Shown one piece after another: positions 36,405 through 45,051 of a stretch of DNA of 52,445 nt; positions within the stretch are counted from its first letter, which is position 1; each line of letters begins with the position of its first letter. The notes below the pieces were generated by a model that saw only the letters and a program-made list of their open reading frames with translations, did no database searches and was not told the DNA's origin. Position numbers and translations under genes: made by a program. The DNA lies in IMG/VR virus record IMGVR_UViG_3300044630_000786, positions 1-52,445 of that record; one strand, given 5' to 3'. Source of the DNA: a virus.

Positions 36405-36798
36405 TTATGTATCCTGCTTCCGTTACAGCTTTCTTAGTAATTTTTTTGTAAAGTTTTTGTAGTTCCTGATTCTTGACAGCAAGTAGCAACTTTGCTTCAT
36501 CTTTTGCTACACCCTCGAGAAGTTGGATAAACAAACTCTCTCTTCGAATCTTCTGTAAGTCTTCACGTGTAAAAATGTAAAGACGACGCAGTTCTGTATA
36601 TAAGTTTGTCGCTGGCATAGTTTCATGAGCAGCATCTTCCTTGTAAGGTGGATCTGTTTCAGGTAACTTAAACTTATGTTCTTCTAAGAATGCATGTTTA
36701 AAAATAATACCCAACGCAGCATTATTAGCGTAGGTGGTTTTCAACAAGGTAGGATCCTCGTTGATTTCTTTTAAAATATCTGGTATACGTTTAGCCAT
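36397..36798 (-). CDS. DUF6433-like T4-like phage protein
   Basis: 133 aa. The segments FKLPETDPPYKE, NLYTELRRLYIFTR and RRESLFIQLLEGVAKDEAKL match a family conserved in T4-like phages (DUF6433 type). Its one-base overlap with the RNase H-like gene suggests a shared role in replication or recombination, but function is unknown. Confidence 0.7.
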   Translation of the reverse strand: MAKRIPDILKEINEDPTLLKTTYANNAALGIIFKHAFLEEHKFKLPETDPPYKEDAAHETMPATNLYTELRRLYIFTREDLQKIRRESLFIQLLEGVAKDEAKLLLAVKNQELQKLYKKITKKAVTEAGYING

Positions 36799-37679
36799 TA
36801 AAATTCCTCAAGTTCATCAAGTAACATTCTACAACGATGAGCAATCAAATAATTCATGACTGACTGCTTATCACCCTTTGGTTTATTATTTATATATGAG
36901 TCCCAGATACCTTGTTTCAAATCTTCTGGGATCAATTTAAAGTCAACCAAGTGTTGGTTACGTTGCCAGTTACGTTTCTCTTCATCGTTGCGACAAGCAT
37001 CAATGCCCTTCTCAAGAAACTCAGTAAGACGTTTTGCGCTCACAGGGGTTTGACGAACACCTTGCACAAAGCAATCATCCTTACTCAGAATGTTAGGGAT
37101 ACCATCACCAGCATCACCCTTTACAATATGCTCAACGATTTGATGTTTGATTTCATCGTGTTTGCTTACAACTGCTTTTTTCTGCATTGGTGACCACTGC
37201 TTCACATTATTGAAGACATGTAGTTGCTTAAAGTCTTTGTCGCTAGAAACGATGATGACTGGTTGTCCTGCTACCTGTGAACCAAACTCGTCAGTAAGAT
37301 ATACAAGAGAAGCGATAATGTCATCAGCTTCAGCACGATCGATGTGAAGTACTTTGTATGGAAAGTGCTCAACCAAATCTTGACGGATCTCGCTCAGCGT
37401 ATCAAATATTAGATGCCAGTCGAGGTCGCTGTTGTCACGTGCTTTCTTGCGCCCAGCCTTGTAGTACTCAAAGTGTTCACGACGCCAGTACTGACGACCA
37501 TCACAGCAGATGACAAGTTCTCCATATTCTTTGCCATACTTTTTCTTGTAGTATTTCAAAGTAGAGATGGTTGCATGACGGATAAGGTTTTTCACTTCCT
37601 CAGGTGTTGAAGTTTTCAACTCACGTTGGAAGGATAAGATGTTGCTTAGAGCAACTTGTGAATAGTCAATTAGAATCAT
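36798..37679 (-). CDS. rnh: RNase H / FEN-type 5'-3' exonuclease (T4 Rnh-like)
   Basis: 293 aa from ATG 37679 (MILIDYSQVALSN). Acidic active-site blocks are in order: ILIDYSQ, VICCDGRQYWR, DRAEADDIIASL, IVSSDKDFKQL, then the HhH-like VKGDAGDGIPNI. This set marks the FEN/T4 RNase H family, which removes RNA primers and flaps in lagging-strand synthesis. Contains an internal late-promoter match at 36887-36894. Confidence 0.9.
   Translation of the reverse strand: MILIDYSQVALSNILSFQRELKTSTPEEVKNLIRHATISTLKYYKKKYGKEYGELVICCDGRQYWRREHFEYYKAGRKKARDNSDLDWHLIFDTLSEIRQDLVEHFPYKVLHIDRAEADDIIASLVYLTDEFGSQVAGQPVIIVSSDKDFKQLHVFNNVKQWSPMQKKAVVSKHDEIKHQIVEHIVKGDAGDGIPNILSKDDCFVQGVRQTPVSAKRLTEFLEKGIDACRNDEEKRNWQRNQHLVDFKLIPEDLKQGIWDSYINNKPKGDKQSVMNYLIAHRCRMLLDELEEF
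36887..36894 (-). promoter_or_regulatory. possible late promoter TATAAATA inside rnh
   Basis: Exact consensus 89 nt above the DUF6433-like gene start. May be chance in AT-rich coding sequence. Confidence 0.35.
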
Positions 37680-37680
37680 A

Positions 37681-38769
37681 TTAATACACCGCCATGATAA
37701 CACACTCTTCATTCACACGACCATTTGGCGTAGAAGGTTTAGTCTTCAAATCTTTGAACGTAGTATTCAAAGCACGTTTACCCAACTTGGCATAGTCTTT
37801 CACCAACTCTGGTTTACGTAGAGTCTTAGATAATGAAGTAGTAGTGTTGTAATTTAGAATAGTAGTACCTTTGACAGTAAGAGTGTCATTGTCTACAGAT
37901 TTATATACTTGCAGCTTCTTGTACTTAGTATTGAATACCCACACTTCAGAAGCACCGATAATCTTGTATGGCTGAACCGAAGTAATTCCATAGGTTTCAT
38001 CGGTAGCCTTGTACTTCATACGCTTCACAACCTCAGCTGCAGGTTTTGCTTTGCGAGCACGTGGTTTGCGGAAGACAGTTTTCTTAACTTGCTCAGCTTC
38101 ACCGATGAGTGTATCAAGCAAGGCGATAAATCGTTTCAACTGGATCTTAGTAAAGTTGCTGTAGCCCTCAACTAATTGTGGGTCTTTGCCTTCAAGCACT
38201 TCCTCAAGTTCTTTCTTTTGTCTAGAATAGAAGTTGGAGATGTGTTTTGCGATGGGTGCGCTCAGTGCTTTAATTGCTACTGGGATCTGATAATCCTTAG
38301 GACAACCAGCAAGCACAAAATCGTCAATGCTGCCATCAATTTCTCCAGAGATTTCACGTGCTTTCTCAAGAATGCGATCTTGAATAGAAATTACGTTGGT
38401 TGGTTTTTGCTCAGCAACCTGAGTAACAGGTGCAGGTACTAGAGATCTCAGTTGCTCAAGACGATTAACCATCCAAGCAATTTCTTTTTCACGTAGTTCA
38501 TTACCACGCATCAAAATCCTAGCAAGTGTACCGTATGAACGAAACTCATAGTCCGCATCAATTTTATTGAGTTCGGTAGCAAGTTTCTTATCGGTTTTTG
38601 TGAGATAAGACAAAGCCCACTTACGCTTTTCTTTATTCTCGTGTTGCTCGTTATAATAATTCAACGCAGCATGCAGAGACGACTGATAATTTTCTGTATC
38701 GATTGTCGGCTCAGAACCCTTCTGAGATTCAATAAATGCTTTACGTTGTTCAGTGTTCATTTTAGCCAT
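37681..38769 (-). CDS. conserved phage protein (362 aa)
   Basis: MAKMNTEQRKAFIESQKGSE start with SD GGAGGT. Helical N-terminal two-thirds with a basic stretch (RKPRARKAKPAAEVVKRMKY), then a beta-rich C-terminal third (VWVFNTKYKKLQVYKS). I recognise related proteins of this size in marine T4-like phages, without function. First gene after the promoter at 38796-38824 and upstream of rnh, so an early replication-linked role is possible. Confidence 0.65.
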   Translation of the reverse strand: MAKMNTEQRKAFIESQKGSEPTIDTENYQSSLHAALNYYNEQHENKEKRKWALSYLTKTDKKLATELNKIDADYEFRSYGTLARILMRGNELREKEIAWMVNRLEQLRSLVPAPVTQVAEQKPTNVISIQDRILEKAREISGEIDGSIDDFVLAGCPKDYQIPVAIKALSAPIAKHISNFYSRQKKELEEVLEGKDPQLVEGYSNFTKIQLKRFIALLDTLIGEAEQVKKTVFRKPRARKAKPAAEVVKRMKYKATDETYGITSVQPYKIIGASEVWVFNTKYKKLQVYKSVDNDTLTVKGTTILNYNTTTSLSKTLRKPELVKDYAKLGKRALNTTFKDLKTKPSTPNGRVNEECVIMAVY

Positions 38770-38795
38770 AGGTATATACCTCCATTAGAACTATA

Positions 38796-38824
38796 ATTAT
38801 AACATATTCCTGAATTAAAGTAAA
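38796..38824 (-). promoter_or_regulatory. sigma70 promoter TTTACT-N17-TATAAT
   Basis: -35 TTTACT at 38819-38824, -10 TATAAT at 38796-38801, 17-nt spacer. Confidence 0.82.
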
Positions 38825-38840
38825 GCATTTTGTTGCAGAT

Positions 38841-38861
38841 AACCCTATGGTCTGTAGGGTT
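38841..38861 (-). terminator. CCCTAC-type hairpin overlapping a stop codon
   Basis: 7-bp stem AACCCTA/TAGGGTT. The stop codon of the 66-aa membrane gene is inside the hairpin arm. T-tail strong on plus, weak on minus strand. 17 nt above the promoter -35. Confidence 0.6.
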
Positions 38862-39060
38862 ATTTTTTACTACGGAAAGTCAACCCACTACCAGAGATAA
38901 CCGCACTCAACACAAAGGCAGCGAGCCAAGTATCAAAAGAATAGGGGATAGTAAGAGTAAACAGAGTATTCAATGACCAAATGGCTGCAAGTGGCATGAA
39001 CACAATAATTGCAGCGACAACTGCAAGCGCAAACAAAATAACAGACAGATCTTTAGTCAT
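38860..39060 (-). CDS. small two-helix membrane protein (66 aa)
   Basis: Two hydrophobic segments (ILFALAVVAAIIVFMPLAAI; TWLAAFVLSAVISGSG) with short polar ends. Overlaps the DsbA-like gene by 8 nt. Function unknown. Confidence 0.6.
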   Translation of the reverse strand: MTKDLSVILFALAVVAAIIVFMPLAAIWSLNTLFTLTIPYSFDTWLAAFVLSAVISGSGLTFRSKK

Positions 39061-39313
39061 TGTTCACCACACTTTCATACAGGGTTTCAAACTCTTCATG
39101 ATTAGCCACTTCCTGTGGGAAGTTTTGCTTATGATATACTTTTGCCATTTTAGACAATGTTCGCTTTGATAATTGGAACTGATCAGACATGTCCTTAATA
39201 GTTTCACGAATTAGATCTTTCTCGGCATCAATTCGTGTCATGCTGTTGCTGATCTCAGCAAGCATTTTCTTAATCTTCAGACGATCCGCTGGGTTGCTGA
39301 TTTGATTCATCAT
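39053..39313 (-). CDS. DsbA-like dsDNA-binding protein of T4-like phages
   Basis: 86 aa from ATG 39313. The C-terminal part (LSKRTLSKMAKVYHKQNF, then EEFETLYESVV) matches T4 DsbA-type proteins (late-promoter dsDNA binding) and their aquatic-phage relatives; a coiled-coil N-terminus precedes it. A role in late transcription fits the TATAAATA promoters. Assignment by short motif match only. Confidence 0.65.
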   Translation of the reverse strand: MMNQISNPADRLKIKKMLAEISNSMTRIDAEKDLIRETIKDMSDQFQLSKRTLSKMAKVYHKQNFPQEVANHEEFETLYESVVNND

Positions 39314-39551
39314 ATTTCTCCGTTTGTTCAAATTTTTGCTCTTGAATAGTTTTTTCTTTAAAAACTTTTCTTGGGTTACCACACATAACACACTTAGGAT
39401 TGCCACAGTTCATAGCATGGTGCTTGGCAAACTTATGTGGTTCTTTTACATTTACTCCGTATTCTTTTGCAATCTTTACTTGTCGTTTGATTGCTGCTTC
39501 TTCTTTGTGAAGACGCTTAGAATGTTTTACTTTATCGTTTTCGCTAGACAT
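39270..39551 (-). CDS. small zinc-binding-like phage protein (93 aa)
   Basis: ATG 39551 with SD GGAG. Cluster KFAKHHAMNCGNPKCVMCGN carries three Cys and two His, likely to bind zinc, followed by NPRKVFKEKT. This short motif recurs in aquatic T4-like phages. Overlaps the DsbA-like start by 44 nt. Confidence 0.7.
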   Translation of the reverse strand: MSSENDKVKHSKRLHKEEAAIKRQVKIAKEYGVNVKEPHKFAKHHAMNCGNPKCVMCGNPRKVFKEKTIQEQKFEQTEKYDESNQQPSGSSED

Positions 39552-39564
39552 AGATACTCCTATG

Positions 39565-39900
39565 TTATGCGAGTTTACTCCATTCAATGCGAGTTAAACC
39601 CGAGAGATTGAAACTACGCCATTCGTTTTTCTCAAGATCAAATACTGGAACAGCATCTGTTTGGCTCGTAGATTTTGAATTTGTTGGATGTTGATCAACT
39701 GGAATTTTGCCGATGTCACGTGTGCAATTCATGCGTCTCTTCTCACCGTTCTTCTTGTTAAATTCTACGGTAATAGTATTCTCACTCAAATACTCCATGA
39801 ACCATTCTTTGAATTCTGGCTCCTTAATAATATCCATTGGATCATTACCTGCTGCTTTAGACAAAGCAATAAAATCTACGCCACTGTTACTTGTAATCAT
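39565..39900 (-). CDS. WYL_2/Sm-like SH3-fold phage protein
   Basis: 111 aa. The segments VEFNKKNGEKRRMNCTRD and VPVFDLEKNEWRSFNL match phage proteins labelled as SH3-like/WYL_2 (DUF2693). They are thought to bind nucleic acid or nucleotides, but the role is not shown. Confidence 0.7.
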   Translation of the reverse strand: MITSNSGVDFIALSKAAGNDPMDIIKEPEFKEWFMEYLSENTITVEFNKKNGEKRRMNCTRDIGKIPVDQHPTNSKSTSQTDAVPVFDLEKNEWRSFNLSGLTRIEWSKLA

Positions 39901-40112
39901 TTCAAATCACTCCTCATATTTCCATTAATTGTATTAAAAAATTCTACAAATTTATCAAACTCACTATTCTCTAAAAACATTTCAAATTTAGAGTGATAAG
40001 ATGTATCATCAATCTTTTGCTGTAGCGTTACATGATGCATACCTGTTACCATACTATGCGATACGGTAGCAGTATAATCAGTTCCATTAGTTTTGAAGAC
40101 GCAGGTTTTCAT
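39897..40112 (-). CDS. hypothetical protein (71 aa)
   Basis: Beta-rich start MKTCVFKTNGTDYTATVSHS. Four-nt overlaps on both sides. Not recognised. Confidence 0.55.
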   Translation of the reverse strand: MKTCVFKTNGTDYTATVSHSMVTGMHHVTLQQKIDDTSYHSKFEMFLENSEFDKFVEFFNTINGNMRSDLK

Positions 40113-40300
40113 GCTAAACTCACCTTTACTTTTACGGTATCTCTAGTGATACCTTGGTTATAAAAAGTTATCGATGCTGGATTATCCCTACCAATCTTAT
40201 ACCAATCAACCAAAGTCACAAACCCAGTTTTAGATTTTTGTGTTTTGGTAATCTCAGCTTCACGTGGTCGTGGTCTTAACAATGCAGCAACTTGTGTCAT
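40109..40300 (-). CDS. hypothetical protein (63 aa)
   Basis: MTQVAALLRPRPREAEITKT start, beta-rich C-terminal half. Coupled to both neighbours. Not recognised. Confidence 0.55.
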   Translation of the reverse strand: MTQVAALLRPRPREAEITKTQKSKTGFVTLVDWYKIGRDNPASITFYNQGITRDTVKVKVSLA

Positions 40301-40653
40301 ACATTTTCTCCAGTGGTTTTTGAAATCTTGGCAACTGCTTTGGCAGCAACCCTACAAGCATATTCTAACTCATCATTGTTTTTACGTAAAGTTTCTGCAC
40401 GATCGCACGCTTTACGATAGTTCTCATAAAGTTCTTCAACGTCTTGTTTGAGTTGATTATAGACAGCCATTGATGTCATTTGACGACCCCAAGAACCGTC
40501 TGGTTGTTTTTGCCAACCATTTTTCTCACGCAATTCATCTGTCCAGTTTGGACCTTGGATATATTTTGGTGCAGGTTCAATAAAATCTTCAACTGCAAAA
40601 AATGTTGCTACCTGTTCAAACTTCTTATGGATATCTTCGTGACCAAAAAACAT
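40297..40653 (-). CDS. hypothetical protein (118 aa)
   Basis: Helical C-terminal part (LKQDVEELYENYRKACDRAE) likely coiled coil. Shares one base with the upstream stop. Not recognised. Confidence 0.55.
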   Translation of the reverse strand: MFFGHEDIHKKFEQVATFFAVEDFIEPAPKYIQGPNWTDELREKNGWQKQPDGSWGRQMTSMAVYNQLKQDVEELYENYRKACDRAETLRKNNDELEYACRVAAKAVAKISKTTGENV

Positions 40654-41243
40654 TATTCTCCCTCCAGTTCTTCATACTCATATTCTTCGCTGCGACCATT
40701 CATCTCTGCGTGAATATCACACAGTGTTTGGTGCCATCCGTCAGTGTACCTTTTACCTGGAGAACCACATACCTCACAAGTTTTATAACTCATAGATTCT
40801 GCGAAAGAAATGTAGCTGTAGATTTTATCAGTTGCGCCATTCACATAAAAGCGCAGACCACCAAACTTTTCTTTAACCTGAGTAGCAATAACCTGCCCAT
40901 GTTCTGGTGGGACATCTCTTGGCTTTTCCTGCGAAATAGTTTCCATCTTAGCTGCTCGACCTGCATCGGTTGTCCAAGAGTAGTACTCGTTGAAAAGACG
41001 ATAGTCGCCATGCGCACAATCTTCTAGCATTTGATTCCACTTGATTGCACGTTCACGATCTTTATTTGCATTGTCAATTGTACTTTGAATCATACCGCAA
41101 AGTGTATCGATAATATTATACCAACCATCACCACACTCAAATCCCCAGCACATGGCAGTGTGTTGCATATTACCATGGCGATCGACAAATATCTTAGGGT
41201 ACTTCGCCACTAGTGCTTCATCAAGTTCTTTTCTCACGGACAA
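40653..41243 (-). CDS. conserved phage protein with zinc-like cysteines (196 aa)
   Basis: Conserved blocks VKEKFGGLRFYVNGATD, FAESMSYKTCEVCGSPG and GWHQTLCDIHA form a CxxC...CxxH cluster. The same blocks occur in many unrelated phages. Function not assigned. Confidence 0.72.
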   Translation of the reverse strand: MSVRKELDEALVAKYPKIFVDRHGNMQHTAMCWGFECGDGWYNIIDTLCGMIQSTIDNANKDRERAIKWNQMLEDCAHGDYRLFNEYYSWTTDAGRAAKMETISQEKPRDVPPEHGQVIATQVKEKFGGLRFYVNGATDKIYSYISFAESMSYKTCEVCGSPGKRYTDGWHQTLCDIHAEMNGRSEEYEYEELEGE

Positions 41244-41470
41244 CCTCCAAATGCATCAATAAGTAAATTGCATGCTGTAATAAATGTTTTATTGTTTACA
41301 ACATCATCAGGGTGTAGCCAATATCCATCTGGATTCAACACACTCTTTGGGTTTGCTTCCCACGCAGCAAGTTCTTCTTGAAGGTAGTCACGCCATTGCG
41401 TTATGTTTGCTACAGTAATTGCATCTGCTGCTTCTTGGGGGATGTTAAATTGTGTCATGCTGTGATCCAA
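41234..41470 (-). CDS. hypothetical protein (78 aa)
   Basis: MDHSMTQFNIPQEAADAITV; a later ATG (MTQFNIP) is also possible. Helical, acidic. Overlaps both neighbours. Not recognised. Confidence 0.55.
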   Translation of the reverse strand: MDHSMTQFNIPQEAADAITVANITQWRDYLQEELAAWEANPKSVLNPDGYWLHPDDVVNNKTFITACNLLIDAFGGCP

Positions 41471-41811
41471 TAATCGTTTTCTTTGTACTCGATAGACTCG
41501 CTACCATCATACTCGTTGATTTTAAACAAAGTTCCTTTTGGTACCCAAACAATCTCAAGATCGTCTACGCCACCACAGTATACATTACCTTCGCCAAAAA
41601 CTTTATCGCAATATGCAGAAACAAGTTGATAGTGTTGGTCGGCAGTAATTTCACCAAGATCACGTTGAATAGTCAACGCAACGATATTGCTGTCAAACAA
41701 CAACTGGTCAGAAGTAACTCCATCACGGATAGAGTTCCATGTAGACCAACCTGCACCAAATCCTGGAGAGATTAGTACAGCGACCTTATCATTTTCAATT
41801 ACTCTGTTCAT
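41455..41811 (-). CDS. hypothetical protein (118 aa)
   Basis: ATG 41811 (MNRVIENDKVAVLISPGFGA) with SD GAGGAAG; the core AGWSTWN and YCDKVFGEGNVYCGGVDDLE appear in other phage proteins. Function unknown. Confidence 0.62.
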   Translation of the reverse strand: MNRVIENDKVAVLISPGFGAGWSTWNSIRDGVTSDQLLFDSNIVALTIQRDLGEITADQHYQLVSAYCDKVFGEGNVYCGGVDDLEIVWVPKGTLFKINEYDGSESIEYKENDYWITA

Positions 41812-42307
41812 CTTCTTCCTCTTGATTTTCAACCCAGTCTTCGTGATGTTGACGAAGGTTACCAAACTCAATCAAATCTTCTGGCAACTGCTCGATACTT
41901 TCGAGATCTGAAATGTCATACTCAAAATAGTCATCATTACCGTTGTCGAACACACCAGCGAAACCCATACCACCTTCATGGTATAGCGCATATACCTCAA
42001 ACTCTTCTTCAATCAAGTGATAGTACAACTGAGTAGGTGGCGACCATGCTGTCTCATAATAAACTGTGATGGCATTATCATCGTCACGATTCCAGTCAAT
42101 AATAGAAGCATCCCACTTAGTACCCCAGTTTTGTATATTCCAATCATACCAATTTTCTTCTTTGTCAGCAGGGCGAGGACGCAAAGTGTTAAAGAGTTGA
42201 CAATCACCTTTACCATTATCCCATTTCATCAACTCCATCTCGATGACATCGATTTTGGTTTTATCTTCGTGTTTAATAGTTACGCTGTTATCACACCAAT
42301 TAGGCAT
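41795..42307 (-). CDS. MPNWC phage protein (Api92/DUF1281-like)
   Basis: 170 aa from ATG 42307 (GGAGT 7 nt upstream; the ATG two codons earlier is too close). Starts MPNWCDNSVTI, the defining motif, with TKWDASIIDW, YETAWSPP and YHEGGMGFAGVF later. Widespread in phages and plasmids; function unknown. Ends in an acidic tail. Confidence 0.78.
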   Translation of the reverse strand: MPNWCDNSVTIKHEDKTKIDVIEMELMKWDNGKGDCQLFNTLRPRPADKEENWYDWNIQNWGTKWDASIIDWNRDDDNAITVYYETAWSPPTQLYYHLIEEEFEVYALYHEGGMGFAGVFDNGNDDYFEYDISDLESIEQLPEDLIEFGNLRQHHEDWVENQEEEDEQSN

Positions 42308-42449
42308 TGTCATACTCCTTCATAATTTTAAATTCGCTGATACGTGCATACTCTTTCTTAGAACGAACAACACGCATACGGTACTTCGGTGTGCGTAGAT
42401 CCTTCGCAACTAAGTTACGTGGCTTCTTAGGTTTAAGTTTAGTTTCCAT
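42300..42449 (-). CDS. small basic T4-like phage protein (49 aa), leaderless start
   Basis: Frame METKLKPKKPRNLVAKDLRT continuing PKYRMRVVRSKKEY; the KPRNLVAKDLRTPKYR block is typical of a tiny basic protein of T4-like phages. The promoter -10 (42456-42461) ends 6 nt before the ATG at 42449, so the mRNA should begin at the start codon. Likely binds nucleic acid; role unknown. Confidence 0.72.
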   Translation of the reverse strand: METKLKPKKPRNLVAKDLRTPKYRMRVVRSKKEYARISEFKIMKEYDNA

Positions 42450-42455
42450 AGTATT

Positions 42456-42484
42456 ATTATACAATATGTTCTAATTTAAGTAAA
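42456..42484 (-). promoter_or_regulatory. sigma70 promoter TTTACT-N17-TATAAT
   Basis: -35 TTTACT at 42479-42484, -10 TATAAT at 42456-42461, 17-nt spacer; 6 nt from the ATG of the 49-aa gene. Confidence 0.82.
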
Positions 42485-42495
42485 GTAGTTCCAAG

Positions 42496-43818
42496 TTACT
42501 TTATACTCTTGCTAGTGTCTGCTTCAGTTTTGTCTTCACGCACCTCAAGAAAGATTGGAAGAAATAGACTCTCAGCTCCAAGTTTATTCTTAATTCTAGC
42601 ATTATACTTGACAGCCACAATCTTGCCAACCAAATCTTTCTTGGTAAGCGTCTTACGATGTACATCATTGAATCCGCTCCCAACTTTAACATTTACAATA
42701 CCATCTGCTGATTCGCAAATAATTGCTCCCAGCATTCCCTCGTACTTACCTGTACCATCTTCAACATCAACAATCCTCAGGTCACATTCCAACTCACCTT
42801 TAAATTTAATTTGATGCTTGGCACGTTTGTCTTCCCATGGACCGTTTCCGTCTTTTAGGATGATACCTTCCAATCCTTGTGAAAGATATTTCTCAAAAAT
42901 TTCATTGGCTTCTTCTTGCGTCTCTACAATATCACTAGCAACCAACCAGATTTTCTTTTGTGTTTTGAATGGCGCAACATCCAAAATTGTTTTCAATCTA
43001 GAGAACCTAGTGCTGTAAGGTGTACCGCAATAAGAATCTACAAACAGAATATATGGAATAGCATCCCAAACTGAAGCATGAACCATGTCCGCTTCTTTCG
43101 CTGAGATAGTTCCCTTAACAGCTTTGTTCAAAATACCATTACCTGTTTGGCGATCCATAAACTGACAACCATCAGGATCCATTACCATCAACTCGCCATC
43201 AAACACCATGTCTGAGCCAGCAGCAATCATAATGAATTGATCTTTCAAATCTGTATCTAACAGAATTTCTTTACCATTACGGCTACGGAATTCACACTTA
43301 CCATCTCTGACGATAGCGTTGAAGCGCATCCCGTCCATTTTCAGCTGGACGTAGGCTGGGAATTTTATTTTGTCTACCAGTTTCTGTTCGAACTGGCTGC
43401 AAAGCATTACTGGATATTCGCTCACCAAACCAGTCCACACTGCGTTTGCTGTCGATACGCTGACCCCACATTTTAGATCCTTTTGAATAATGCGTTCAAT
43501 AACCTTTGCGTCGTCTGGTTCCAAACCAGAAAGAATCGCACGTAGATGAGCAATGGCTGCGTTACCTGTTACCTCACGATTAGAGAGATAACTTAAATTC
43601 TCGATTGCCATCTCTAGCGATGTTTGGTGCTCAGAATCTTTACCAACAAATTCATACTCAGGAATTTTTCTCTGATAGAATTGAGTGAAAGGATCCAAAG
43701 CAAGACGAACAACTTCTCTCAGTAGCACGTTGCCTTTGTTTTTATTCAGCTGTTCTAGTTTAAAGTTCCTAGAATTATCACTAGCCAAATCGTCAAGGAA
43801 TTTATTTATATTCATCAT
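42496..43818 (-). CDS. ATP-dependent DNA ligase (T4 gp30-like)
   Basis: 440 aa. Adenylation motif KMDGMRFN with Lys160; further motifs VFDGELMVM, EGIILKDGNGPWEDKR and the C-terminal KYNARI. N-terminal domain resembles T4 ligase. Seals nicks in replication and repair using ATP. ATG 43818 or 43815 overlaps the MazG-like stop by 4 nt. A TATAAATA match at the 5' end is explained by coding (N-I-N-K). Confidence 0.93.
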   Translation of the reverse strand: MMNINKFLDDLASDNSRNFKLEQLNKNKGNVLLREVVRLALDPFTQFYQRKIPEYEFVGKDSEHQTSLEMAIENLSYLSNREVTGNAAIAHLRAILSGLEPDDAKVIERIIQKDLKCGVSVSTANAVWTGLVSEYPVMLCSQFEQKLVDKIKFPAYVQLKMDGMRFNAIVRDGKCEFRSRNGKEILLDTDLKDQFIMIAAGSDMVFDGELMVMDPDGCQFMDRQTGNGILNKAVKGTISAKEADMVHASVWDAIPYILFVDSYCGTPYSTRFSRLKTILDVAPFKTQKKIWLVASDIVETQEEANEIFEKYLSQGLEGIILKDGNGPWEDKRAKHQIKFKGELECDLRIVDVEDGTGKYEGMLGAIICESADGIVNVKVGSGFNDVHRKTLTKKDLVGKIVAVKYNARIKNKLGAESLFLPIFLEVREDKTEADTSKSIK

Positions 43819-44108
43819 TTAAAAATTCCTGACCAAGTTTGCAACTTCATCAGTTTCTCATTCTTTGCTGTCATTACAGCAGATTCACTCAACATACCGT
43901 TGTCAATCATCAAGTCAATCATGCACATGAGATCGCCAACTTCTTCTTCAAGACGTTCACGATTGCTTCTACCTTTGTGCTCAGACTCCATACCGAAGCG
44001 GAAAACCTTGCTGATGGCTTGCGTAACCTCAGCACACTCTTCTTGAGTAATCAGCAGAATTTCTTTGTTCTGCTCATTCTCTTTTTTCACTTGTTCAAAT
44101 TTGTTCAT
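43815..44108 (-). CDS. MazG-like nucleotide pyrophosphohydrolase, second copy
   Basis: 97 aa from ATG 44108. EECAEVTQAISK and ERLEEEVGDLMCMIDLMID give the ExxE12-28ExxD MazG-type metal site. May hydrolyse dNTPs or (p)ppGpp-like alarmones, as proposed for phage MazG. Coupled to the ligase. Confidence 0.8.
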   Translation of the reverse strand: MNKFEQVKKENEQNKEILLITQEECAEVTQAISKVFRFGMESEHKGRSNRERLEEEVGDLMCMIDLMIDNGMLSESAVMTAKNEKLMKLQTWSGIFK

Positions 44109-44311
44109 AGTACATCCCATTCAGAAACTTCAATTGCATTTTGCCCCGACTCATCTTCATAGTAACAGTCGTTATCTTCTTCAGCTGTCAAGCCAGCGTA
44201 CTCAGCAATTTCTTGAGCACGTTCAACTGCTTTCGCTTCAGTTGAGTAAACACCATCAATGGTGGTTTCACCACAATCATAAACTCTAATTACCCAAACT
44301 GTTTGATTCAT
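44105..44311 (-). CDS. hypothetical acidic protein (68 aa)
   Basis: ATG 44311 (MNQTVWVIRVYDCGETTIDG), SD GGAGAAG. Alpha/beta start, acidic middle. Four-nt overlap with the MazG-like gene. Not recognised. Confidence 0.6.
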   Translation of the reverse strand: MNQTVWVIRVYDCGETTIDGVYSTEAKAVERAQEIAEYAGLTAEEDNDCYYEDESGQNAIEVSEWDVL

Positions 44312-44323
44312 AATCTTCTCCAA

Positions 44324-45019
44324 TTAAACCACAAACCCAGTGGCGTCTTTCTTCGCTTTACCCTTTGCTTTCAAACCGACGATAACATTCTTGTCGTCAA
44401 GGAATCGCAAGTCGGTTTCATCGCCATTGATAACAGGACGACCAAGGAAAGTAGTAGGAACAACCTTAAATACCACAGCTACATTCATGCCTTCGTTAAC
44501 AGCCAAACGAACATCGAGATCGTTGCCATCAGCCTTGCTGAAAGTCAGGTGGTAGTTTGTGAGTTGTTTTACTTTGCGATTGCGCATCTTTGTATAATCA
44601 TAGAATTGCACTTCAGGGAACATTTGAAAAATATTGCGACCATCTAGGATCTCATACTTTTCCCACGCAATGTCTGAAGTACCATTCAAACGGAAGACAG
44701 GTGTCAAACCTTTCTTCTCGGCATACTTGATGGCGTTGTTGATATCCTTGAGTAGTTTGCTCATAAACTCAGGACGATTTTCGAAAAACATTTTTGTTTT
44801 GCGGATGCGTGCTTGCTGAATCACGTTGGTGGTTTCACCTTTCTTGAAGATGCCACCACGACCTGCAGTGTTCAAACATGCACTGGTGCAACCAGCTGTA
44901 CGTTTGGGGCAGGTTTCATAACCAGACAAATCTGCTGGCGCAAGGTGGAGGACAAAAGACAAGAAACCTTTCTTCTCGCCCTTCATCAACTTTGGGTTTC
45001 CAACTGTTAGCAGTTCCAT
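44324..45019 (-). CDS. phage gene product 88-like protein
   Basis: 231 aa. CPKRTAGCTSACLNTAGRGG, VFRLNGTSDIAWEKY and YDYTKMRNR are the marks of the gp88 family (PF17338-type), common across phages. Contains conserved Cys that may hold a metal; enzymatic nature suspected, not shown. First gene after promoter 45052-45080. Confidence 0.82.
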   Translation of the reverse strand: MELLTVGNPKLMKGEKKGFLSFVLHLAPADLSGYETCPKRTAGCTSACLNTAGRGGIFKKGETTNVIQQARIRKTKMFFENRPEFMSKLLKDINNAIKYAEKKGLTPVFRLNGTSDIAWEKYEILDGRNIFQMFPEVQFYDYTKMRNRKVKQLTNYHLTFSKADGNDLDVRLAVNEGMNVAVVFKVVPTTFLGRPVINGDETDLRFLDDKNVIVGLKAKGKAKKDATGFVV

Positions 45020-45051
45020 AACAAAGATCCTTTTCTAATCATCATAAGATA

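Noticed and set aside
43803-43810. TATAAATA at the start of the DNA ligase gene
   Set aside because: Encodes Asn-Ile-Asn-Lys at the N-terminus and points into the gene itself after its start codon; best explained by coding.
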